This document shows positions 1 to 5,401 of a stretch of 10,484 nucleotides of DNA, piece after piece. Origin of the DNA: Desulfosarcina sp. (GTDB lineage Bacteria; Desulfobacterota; Desulfobacteria; Desulfobacterales; Desulfosarcinaceae); NCBI GenBank assembly GCA_018224455.1, contig JAGTUY010000172.1:1-10484 (forward strand). The letters run 5' to 3'. The notes under the pieces were generated by a model, which saw only the letters and a program-made list of their open reading frames with translations, searched no databases and was not told the DNA's origin. Position 1 is the first letter of the stretch; each line of letters opens with the position of its first letter. The position numbers and the translations under genes are program-made.

Positions 1-131
1 ACTCGACCGAGTATCCGGTGGCGCGGTTATACCGGGACACGCCGACGTATTACATGGTGGAAGGGTCGGCCAACATCTGCAAGTGGATCATCGCCCTGGA
101 CCAGTTGGGGTATCGCAAAGCCAACCGCTAA
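1..131 (+). CDS. gdh: Glutaryl-CoA dehydrogenase, non-decarboxylating type (3' end only)
   Basis: Only the last 42 codons are in the window; the gene enters from the left in the frame that starts at base 3 and stops with TAA at 129-131. The visible protein contains YPVARLYRD, YYMVEGSANICK and IIALDQLG, and ends RKANR. This is the C-terminal helical end of an acyl-CoA dehydrogenase, in the region that contacts the FAD of the partner subunit. From memory it matches the end of the Desulfococcus multivorans glutaryl-CoA dehydrogenase almost residue for residue. That enzyme oxidises glutaryl-CoA to glutaconyl-CoA without decarboxylating it. The catalytic glutamate and the residues separating decarboxylating from non-decarboxylating enzymes lie outside the window, so the subtype rests on tail similarity and on gcdA downstream. 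The stop codon touches a foldback repeat. Confidence 0.82.
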   Translation, partial: STEYPVARLYRDTPTYYMVEGSANICKWIIALDQLGYRKANR

Positions 132-274
132 ATGTCCATCCAGAAATGGCCCTTTTTCCGCCGAGCGGCGTTCTCCGCGGGTTTCCGGCTGCGGCGTACG
201 ACCAGTACGCCTCACCGTAAACCCCTGTGCGGCCTTGCTCGACGAAAAAATTGCTCATTTCTGAATTGGACATT
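131..274. repeat. 144-bp foldback (palindromic) repeat, MITE/REP-like, copy 1
   Basis: Almost the whole spacer between gdh and the next gene is one imperfect inverted repeat. The ends are AATGTCCA (131-138) and TGGACATT (267-274). The arms match inward through CAGAAATG, a T-run, CGNCGAGC and GGGTTTNCGG. The centre is a perfect hairpin, GGCGTAC (193-199), GACCA loop, GTACGCC (205-211). By eye roughly three quarters of the arm positions pair with one- or two-base gaps. The element overlaps the last base of the gdh TAA and ends 14 bases before the next GTG start, so it would be transcribed as a long stem-loop inside a gdh-gcdA mRNA. It shares an 18-nt end with the element at 2680-2822. No transposase is encoded; short ORFs across it look spurious. 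Confidence 0.85.
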
Positions 275-288
275 GAAAGGACAGATCT

Positions 289-684
289 GTGAGTGACGAA
301 CTTATTGAAAAAACAAAAGCGACCGGAGCCCTTTACTTTAGAGGGATCGATGGAGAAAAACCCTTCGAACTGTGGCGGGCCTTTGATAAGGATCTGGGAA
401 AGGAGCTATCCCTTTTTATCACCGGCAAGCTGTATGCCCGGGAGAAGATTCCCCATCCGACGCGGCAGCTGGTGACGGTGGCTGTATTGACTGTGCTGTC
501 ACGGCCGGAAGAGCTCAAGCTGCACATTCAGGCGGCATTGAATGTGGGCTGTACATCCAAGGAAGTTGCCGAGGTGATTTTCCAGACCTTTACCTACGGC
601 GGCATCCCTACGGTAAACAGCGCATTGAAGGTGCTCAGGGATGTGTTGATAGAAAAGGGCCAATGGCCTGTCGTAGATGAATGA
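289..684 (+). CDS. Carboxymuconolactone decarboxylase (PcaC/AhpD-like) family protein
   Basis: A 131-residue, all-helical protein of the carboxymuconolactone decarboxylase family. The recognisable core is LKLHIQAALNVGCTSKEVAE (residues 77-96) followed by a QTFTYGGIPTVNSA stretch (99-112). This resembles PcaC rather than AhpD: there is one cysteine (C88) and no CxxC pair, so an AhpD-type peroxidase role is unlikely. The start is GTG at 289, chosen because AAAGGA at 276-281 sits 7 bases upstream. It lies 32 bases before gcdA and downstream of gdh on the same strand, so it is probably cotranscribed with a glutaryl-CoA/glutaconyl-CoA pathway. That pathway has no known step for a carboxymuconolactone decarboxylase, so its job here is not known. 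A role as an accessory or as a decarboxylase acting on a CoA-pathway intermediate is speculation. Family assignment is firm; function is not. Confidence 0.85.
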   Translation: MSDELIEKTKATGALYFRGIDGEKPFELWRAFDKDLGKELSLFITGKLYAREKIPHPTRQLVTVAVLTVLSRPEELKLHIQAALNVGCTSKEVAEVIFQTFTYGGIPTVNSALKVLRDVLIEKGQWPVVDE

Positions 685-716
685 GTTAACATTTAAACCG
701 ATTCGGGAGTGAAACC

Positions 717-2450
717 ATGAGACCGTATTTTGAGAAAATGCCGGTTTTCGGGCGAGAGATGAATGCCGGACAGATCAAGAGCGCCGAAGCAAACGTCAAG
801 CAGATCAGAGAGGTTGAAGCCCAGCTGAAAAAGGAGATGGAGAAGGTCAAACAAGCCGGTTTTTCCGAAGAAAAAATCAATGCCCGCGGCCAGATGACGG
901 TATGGCAGCGGCTGAACTATCTGGTGGATCCCGGTACCTGGTGCCCCCTGCACACCCTCTATAACCCGGAGGACAACGAAGAGGGCACCACCAACGTGGT
1001 GGACGGTCTCGGCAAAATTTCCGGGCGTTGGGCCGTGATCATCGGTTTCGACAACAAGGTGATGGCTGGTGCCTGGCTGCCCGGACAATACGAAAATATC
1101 CTGCGGGTCACCGACCTTTCCAAACGCTTGAATATTCCCCTGGTCTGGCTGGTCCACTGCAGCGGGGTGAAGCTGACTGAGCAGGAAAAGTTTTATGCCG
1201 ATCGGCGTGGTGGCGGCACCACTTTTTTCCGTCACGCGGAATTGAATCAGGAAGGCATTCCGATTCTGGCCGCCATCTATGGTACCAATCCGGCCGGCGG
1301 CGGATACCAGGCCATCAGCCCGACGGTCCTGTTCGCCCACAAGGACTGCAACATGGCCGTGGGCGGCGGCGGCATCCTCAGCGGCATGTCGCCAAAGGGT
1401 TTTTTCGACGAAGCGGGGGCCGAGGCCCTGATCAATGCGGCCAAACAATTTAAAGCCAAACCGCCGGGGTCCGTGGATGTCCACTACGACGGCACGGGCT
1501 TTTTCCGTTATGTCTACGAGGAGGAATCCCAGGTGCTCGACGGCATCAAGGATTACATGAAGGACATCCCGGCTTATAACCCCAAGTTCTTCCGGGTGGC
1601 CGAACCCAAAGCGCCCCTTTTCCCAGCCGAGGATATTTACAGTCTGGTTCCCTTTAACCAGAAACAGATCTACGACTTCGACCAGGTGCTGGCCCGCATC
1701 GTCGATGGCAGCGAGCATTTGGAATTCAAGCCGGGCTACGGTCCCGAGATTTACACGGGACTGGTTAAAATCGACGGCTATCTGATGGGCGTCATCGGCA
1801 ACCGTCAGGGGTGGCTGGGCGAAGGCTACCCGGAATACGCCGATTACCCCGGCATCGGCGGTAAGCTCTACCGTCAGGGCCTGATCAAGATGAACGAATT
1901 TGTGACCCTGTGCGGCCGCGACCGGGTGCCCATCATCTGGTTCCAGGACACGTCCGGTATCGATGTGGGCGATATCGCCGAAAAAGCCGAATTACTGGGC
2001 CTGGGCCAGTCCTTGATCTACTCGATCCAATCCACCGACGTCCCCCAGCTGCTGATGGTGCTGCGCAAAGGCACCGCCGCCGCCCATTATGTGATGGGCG
2101 GCCCCACGGCCAACCGGCACAACGCCCTGACCCTTGGCGTGCCCACGACGGAAATATACGTGATGCACGGGGAGACGGCCGCCGCCGCCAGTTTTTCACG
2201 ACGCCTGGTCAAAGAGAAGGGTGCCGGCAAACCCCTGCAGCCGGTCATTGACAAGATGAACCAGATGGCCCAGGAGTACCACGACTATTCCCGGCCGAGC
2301 TACTGTGCCCGCAAGGGTTTTGTGGATGAGGTGGTCAAAATGTCGGAAATCAGGCGTTACCTGGCCGCCTTCGCTGGCTGTGTCTACCAGAACCCGAAAT
2401 CGATCTGCCCCCAGCACCAGATGCTGACACCCCGGGTGATCAAAGGGTAA
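717..2450 (+). CDS. gcdA: Glutaconyl-CoA decarboxylase alpha subunit (carboxyltransferase)
   Basis: A 577-residue carboxyltransferase of the acyl-CoA carboxylase family, close in length to the 587-residue GcdA of Acidaminococcus. It moves the carboxyl group of glutaconyl-CoA onto biotin; in the complete complex the membrane beta subunit then decarboxylates carboxybiotin and exports sodium. Two crotonase-fold halves are visible. The N half (about 50-290) has NPAGGGYQ (191-198 region) and the glycine run of MAVGGGGILSG (213-223). The C half (about 300-565) has FQDTSGIDVG (409-418), HYVMGGPTANRHNAL (457-471) and HGETAAAASF. The helical N-terminal 50 residues are typical of GcdA. ATG at 717 has GGGAG at 705-709. 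The preceding gdh end supports glutaconyl-CoA over other carboxyltransferase substrates. No beta, gamma or delta subunit follows, since the next genes are on the other strand; those must be elsewhere or upstream. Confidence 0.92.
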   Translation: MRPYFEKMPVFGREMNAGQIKSAEANVKQIREVEAQLKKEMEKVKQAGFSEEKINARGQMTVWQRLNYLVDPGTWCPLHTLYNPEDNEEGTTNVVDGLGKISGRWAVIIGFDNKVMAGAWLPGQYENILRVTDLSKRLNIPLVWLVHCSGVKLTEQEKFYADRRGGGTTFFRHAELNQEGIPILAAIYGTNPAGGGYQAISPTVLFAHKDCNMAVGGGGILSGMSPKGFFDEAGAEALINAAKQFKAKPPGSVDVHYDGTGFFRYVYEEESQVLDGIKDYMKDIPAYNPKFFRVAEPKAPLFPAEDIYSLVPFNQKQIYDFDQVLARIVDGSEHLEFKPGYGPEIYTGLVKIDGYLMGVIGNRQGWLGEGYPEYADYPGIGGKLYRQGLIKMNEFVTLCGRDRVPIIWFQDTSGIDVGDIAEKAELLGLGQSLIYSIQSTDVPQLLMVLRKGTAAAHYVMGGPTANRHNALTLGVPTTEIYVMHGETAAAASFSRRLVKEKGAGKPLQPVIDKMNQMAQEYHDYSRPSYCARKGFVDEVVKMSEIRRYLAAFAGCVYQNPKSICPQHQMLTPRVIKG

Positions 2451-2590
2451 GACGTGGCGCCGTTAATCAAAAAACTGAGAACAAACGGCGGCAGTACGGC
2501 GGAGAAAAATAGGACAAATTAACTGATGGATTGAGAAATTTCGGAATTTTGGGATTGGTGGTATGGCCTCCTGCCGCGAGCGAGGCACAA
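2451..2590. other. Gene-free spacer after gcdA
   Basis: No credible gene is present. Eight bases after the gcdA stop there is a weak inverted repeat, CGCCGTT (2458-2464) and AACGGCG (2484-2490), with a 19-base loop and no T-run. This is too loose to call a terminator. Around 2530-2560 is AT-rich text with GAAATTTC. Nothing else is recognised before the strong hairpin at 2591. The whole gap to tdh (2451-2821) is filled by this stretch, that hairpin, about 40 bases of featureless sequence, and the second foldback repeat. Confidence 0.5.
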
Positions 2591-2638
2591 ATGAAAAGGG
2601 CAACGGCCGGGGAATTTCCCGGCCGTTGCCCTTTTCAT
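2591..2638. terminator. Bidirectional intrinsic terminator between convergent gcdA and tdh
   Basis: A 48-bp near-perfect palindrome: the left arm ATGAAAAGGGCAACGGCCGG continues to an AATT centre at 2613-2616 and is mirrored exactly on the right apart from one G/T position that still pairs as G-U in RNA. The A4 near one outer end and T4 near the other give either strand a GC-rich stem closed by AAAA...TTTT, the usual form of a terminator serving convergent genes. The uridine run lies inside the base of the stem and is short, so termination efficiency is inferred. It stands about 140 bases after gcdA and about 180 bases beyond the tdh stop. Confidence 0.82.
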
Positions 2639-2679
2639 CAATCATTGTCCGACTACCTATATTTTAATCTACCAAACCA

Positions 2680-2822
2680 GTGTCTGTTCACAAAGGGTAG
2701 ATTTTGGTTCAGGCCAAGGCCGCAGCGATTTTAGAACCGGAGGCGTAGCAGCGCTACGTTGAGGATTTTAAAATCGGGAGAACACGGGCCTGGGCCGAAA
2801 GATGCCTTTTGTGGATGGACAC
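2680..2822. repeat. 143-bp foldback (palindromic) repeat, MITE/REP-like, copy 2
   Basis: An imperfect inverted repeat exactly symmetric about base 2751. The centre is CGTAGC (2744-2749), AGC loop, GCTACG (2753-2758). Farther out are CGATTTTA (2726-2733) with TAAAATCG (2769-2776), then GGCCAAGGCC (2712-2721) with GGGCCTGGGCC (2786-2796). The ends are GTGTCTGTTCACAAAGG and the complement of GTGTCCATCCACAAAAGG. Read away from tdh, the tdh-proximal end (2821-2804) is TGTCCATCCACAAAAGGC, which matches 133-150 of the first foldback element at 16 of 18 positions. The interior differs from copy 1, so the two are related mainly through their ends. The last base is shared with the tdh stop codon. Confidence 0.8.
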
Positions 2823-3856
2823 TATGCCCAGTCCATGATCACCTTGCCCGACCGACCGGAGTGCATCACATCGAAAGCCTGCTGGAAGCTGTCCACCCCG
2901 AACCGGTGGGTGATGACCTGCGAAATATCCAGGTTGCTCTGGAGCATACTGGTCATCTTGTACCAGGTCTCGAACATCTCACGGCCGTAAATGCCTTTGA
3001 TCTTCAACCCCTTGAAGATGATCTGGGTCAAGTCTAAAGGGACCTCGCCGGCCGGGATGCCCAGAAGGGCGATCTGTCCGCCATAGTTCATGGCCTGGAG
3101 CATGTCCCTGAAGGCCTGTATGTTGCCGGACATTTCCAGGCCAACATCGAATCCCTCCTTCATGCCCAACTGCCTTACCGTGTCGGCAATGGTCGTTTGG
3201 GTCACGTTGATGGCTGCGGTAGCTCCCATACGGGCGGCAATCTGCAGTCGATAGTCATTGACATCGGTGATCACTACATGCCGGGCCCCCACGTGGCGGG
3301 CGATGGCCACGGCCATGATGCCGATGGGGCCGGCACCCGTGATCAGTACGTCTTCACCCACCAGATCGAAGGAGAGGGCGGTGTGGGCGGCATTGCCAAA
3401 CGGGTCCATGATGGCGGCAATATCGTTGTCGATGGTGTCCGGCACCCGAAACACATTGGATGCCGGCACGCTGATGTACTCGGCGAAGCAGCCGGGTCGG
3501 TTGACCCCCACACCAATGGTGTTGCGGCACAGGTGCCGCTTGCCGGCCCGGCAGTTTCGGCAATGACCGCAGGTGATGTGGCCTTCAGCCGACACCCGGT
3601 CCCCCTCTTTCAGTCCCCTGACTTCACTGCCGATTTCGGAAATGACGCCCACGACTTCGTGGCCGATGGTCATCGGTACGGGAATGGTTTTTTGGGACCA
3701 TGCATCCCAATTGTAAATATGAATGTCCGTTCCGCAGATGGCGGTCTTGACCACCTTGATCAACACGTCGTTGTGGCTGATGCTCGGGAAAGGCACGTGG
3801 TCCATCCAAATCCCGGTTGCGGGTTTCAGCTTGACGATGGCTTTCATCGTTTCCAT
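2822..3856 (-). CDS. tdh: L-threonine 3-dehydrogenase
   Basis: A 344-residue zinc-dependent medium-chain alcohol dehydrogenase that oxidises L-threonine to 2-amino-3-ketobutyrate with NAD+; E. coli Tdh has 341 residues. Catalytic zinc ligands are visible at C41 (AICGTD) and H66-E67 (GHEVVG). The structural zinc cysteines are C96, C99, C102 and C110, the same spacing as the E. coli enzyme shifted by three. The Rossmann nucleotide-binding loop is GAGPIG near residue 175. The extra MET at the N-terminus explains the shift; Met4 aligns with the E. coli start. I keep Met1 because AGGTGA (3861-3866 on the other strand) is 4 bases before it and 13 before Met4. It is second in an operon with kbl, 21 bases after it. 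The TAG stop touches the foldback repeat at 2680-2822. Confidence 0.95.
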   Translation of the reverse strand: METMKAIVKLKPATGIWMDHVPFPSISHNDVLIKVVKTAICGTDIHIYNWDAWSQKTIPVPMTIGHEVVGVISEIGSEVRGLKEGDRVSAEGHITCGHCRNCRAGKRHLCRNTIGVGVNRPGCFAEYISVPASNVFRVPDTIDNDIAAIMDPFGNAAHTALSFDLVGEDVLITGAGPIGIMAVAIARHVGARHVVITDVNDYRLQIAARMGATAAINVTQTTIADTVRQLGMKEGFDVGLEMSGNIQAFRDMLQAMNYGGQIALLGIPAGEVPLDLTQIIFKGLKIKGIYGREMFETWYKMTSMLQSNLDISQVITHRFGVDSFQQAFDVMHSGRSGKVIMDWA

Positions 3857-3877
3857 GCGATCACCTGCTTTTTTGTC

Positions 3878-5068
3878 CTAATGGATGACGTCGAGTGCTT
3901 TGCCCACCTTGATAAAGGCCGCAATTGCCTGGTCCAGGTGCTCACGGGTGTGGGCGGCGGACATCTGGGTGCGGATGCGGGCCTGGCCCTTCGGCACCAC
4001 CGGGAAGCTGAATCCTACCACGTAAATGCCTTCGTCAAGCATCCGCGCTGCTACTTTCTGAGCCAGCACCGCGTCTCCCAGCATCACCGGAATGATAGGA
4101 TGGTGGCCGGGAACCAGTGTGAATCCGGCTGCTTGCATGCCCTGCCTGAAATACTGGCTGTTCTCTTTGAGTCGAACCAGCAGGTCCGGACGCTCCTCGA
4201 GCAAGTCCAGCACGGCAATAGAGGTGGCGGTGATGACCGGTGCCAGGGAGTTGGAAAACAGGTATGGTCGGGAGCGCTGCCGCAGCCAAGCGACGATTTC
4301 CTTGCGGCCGGAGGTGTACCCACCCGAAGCGCCGCCGAGTGCCTTGCCCAGGGTGCCGGTAATAATATCCACCCGGTCGGACACACCGCAGTACTCGGGC
4401 GTCCCCCGGCCGTGATCACCGACAAAGCCGACGGCGTGGGAGTCGTCCACCATCACCAGGGCATCGTAGTGGTCCGCCAGGTCGCAGATGCCTTTCAGAT
4501 TGGCAATGATGCCGTCCATGGAAAAGACCCCATCGGTGGCGATGAGGCGGAAGCGGCATTCGGCGGCTGCTTTAAGCTGCAGCTCTAAATCTGCCATGTC
4601 GTTGTTCCGGTAGCGCAGGCGTCGGGCCTTGCACAGGCGGACGCCGTCGATGATGCTGGCGTGGTTCAGGGCGTCACTGATCACCGCGTCGTTCTCGTCC
4701 AGCAGGGTCTCGAAAAGGCCGCCGTTGGCGTCAAAGCAGGAACTGTATAAAATGGTGTCTTCGGTTCCCAGAAAGGCGCTGATTCTTTCTTCCAGGGTCT
4801 TGTGGATCGCCTGGGTGCCGCATATGAAGCGAACGGAGGACATACCGAAGCCGTAGGCGGAAAGTGCCGCCTGTGCCTTCTCCACCAATCGCGGATGGTT
4901 GGACAGCCCCAGATAGTTGTTGGCGCAAAAATTAAGGACTGTTTTTCCACTGTCGACCGTAATGGCGGCCTGCTGGGCGGAGACGATCACCCGCTCATCT
5001 TTGTAGAGTCCGTTGTCTTTTAACGTGTCGATTTCACCGGCCAGGTGTTCGAGCAGCCGTGGGCGCAT
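3878..5068 (-). CDS. kbl: Glycine C-acetyltransferase (2-amino-3-ketobutyrate CoA ligase)
   Basis: A 396-residue alpha-oxoamine synthase, a PLP enzyme that cleaves 2-amino-3-ketobutyrate with CoA to glycine and acetyl-CoA; E. coli Kbl has 398 residues. The PLP lysine is K242 in GTLGKALGGASGGY. The cofactor-binding aspartate is in VDDSHAVG (207-214), and the conserved histidine is H136 in LNHASIIDG. The N-terminal NFCANNYLGLSNHP is a Kbl/BioF/HemA family signature. Close similarity to Kbl, together with tdh directly downstream, separates it from BioF. The ATG at 5066-5068 has an excellent ribosome site, GGAGGT (complement of 5076-5081), 7 bases upstream. Gene order kbl-tdh is the same as in E. 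coli. The product feeds glycine/serine pools and acetyl-CoA. Confidence 0.95.
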   Translation of the reverse strand: MRPRLLEHLAGEIDTLKDNGLYKDERVIVSAQQAAITVDSGKTVLNFCANNYLGLSNHPRLVEKAQAALSAYGFGMSSVRFICGTQAIHKTLEERISAFLGTEDTILYSSCFDANGGLFETLLDENDAVISDALNHASIIDGVRLCKARRLRYRNNDMADLELQLKAAAECRFRLIATDGVFSMDGIIANLKGICDLADHYDALVMVDDSHAVGFVGDHGRGTPEYCGVSDRVDIITGTLGKALGGASGGYTSGRKEIVAWLRQRSRPYLFSNSLAPVITATSIAVLDLLEERPDLLVRLKENSQYFRQGMQAAGFTLVPGHHPIIPVMLGDAVLAQKVAARMLDEGIYVVGFSFPVVPKGQARIRTQMSAAHTREHLDQAIAAFIKVGKALDVIH

Positions 5069-5094
5069 CGGGTTGACCTCCGTTTATGCAAAAC

Positions 5095-5128
5095 CAATCG
5101 ATTGAACGTCCATGGGTCAAGCGTCCAT
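5095..5128. promoter_or_regulatory. Possible operator cluster in the kbl leader
   Basis: A perfect 10-bp palindrome CAATCGATTG (5095-5104) overlaps the first of two similar 12-mers, TTGAACGTCCAT (5102-5113) and TCAAGCGTCCAT (5117-5128), spaced 15 bases start to start. They lie between the proposed kbl promoter and its ribosome site. This could be a repressor site or a leader structure; no known motif is recognised, and chance is not excluded. Confidence 0.25.
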
Positions 5129-5193
5129 CTGTCGAACCGGGTGGCAAGATGCGAACGTGTCGACCGGGCTGCCGTTTTCGGGATATGATCCAT

Positions 5194-5224
5194 ATTATTT
5201 AAAGGGACAGAGAAAAACTGTCAA
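5194..5224 (-). promoter_or_regulatory. Candidate sigma-70 promoter for kbl-tdh
   Basis: On the minus strand a perfect TTGACA (complement of 5219-5224) is followed after 19 bases by AATAAT (complement of 5194-5199), five of six matches to the -10 consensus. The spacer is 2 bases longer than ideal. Transcription would begin near 5187 and leave a leader of roughly 120 bases before the kbl ATG. Confidence 0.45.
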
Positions 5225-5269
5225 TTAAAAAGCGGTGCAGGCATCGGTTCCAGCACGGCCACAATTTGC

Positions 5270-5298
5270 TTGACCGTCACCGGCTGCCTGTGCATAAT
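5270..5298 (+). promoter_or_regulatory. Candidate sigma-70 promoter for the kinase operon
   Basis: TTGACC (5270-5275) and CATAAT (5293-5298), each five of six matches to consensus, are separated by exactly 17 bases. A start near 5305 would leave a leader of about 100 bases before the ATG at 5402. It faces the kbl promoter candidate, which starts the divergent transcript. No other well-spaced pair was seen ahead of this gene. Confidence 0.5.
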
Positions 5299-5401
5299 CG
5301 GCTGACCTGAAAGAATATTATCCAGCAAGCGGTTCCGGTCCGTTGAGGTTGATTGCGTTGCCGATGCCACTTCCTGAGGTACGCACAGAGGATAACCATC
5401 C

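Noticed and set aside
88..273. 61-codon minus-strand frame over the first foldback repeat
   Set aside because: The frame is contained mostly in a palindromic repeat and has no ribosome site; its coding look reflects the repeat, not a gene.
693..1718. 341-codon open frame on the minus strand
   Set aside because: It lies wholly opposite gcdA, shows no recognisable domain, and gcdA has clear family motifs throughout; it is an antisense shadow of GC-rich coding sequence.
2531..2734. 67-codon plus-strand frame after gcdA
   Set aside because: It would have to be translated through the 48-bp terminator hairpin and into the second foldback repeat; no ribosome site or homology is evident.
131..2822. 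Composite transposon bounded by the two foldback repeats
   Set aside because: The enclosed genes are an ordinary catabolic pair continuing from gdh outside the segment, there is no transposase, and the repeats differ internally, so independent insertions are more likely.
3197..4588. 463-codon open frame on the plus strand
   Set aside because: It runs antisense across tdh and kbl, both of which are intact with all catalytic residues; the H/D/G-rich composition is typical of an antisense shadow.
5069..5190. Glycine or threonine riboswitch in the kbl leader
   Set aside because: The leader length would allow it, but I could not find the conserved glycine-riboswitch core or a terminator/antiterminator pair.
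5251..5271. Possible sigma-54 site (GCAC...TTGC) ahead of the kinase operon
   Set aside because: The spacing between the GC and TTGC elements is too long for the -24/-12 arrangement; the sigma-70-like pair at 5270-5298 fits better.
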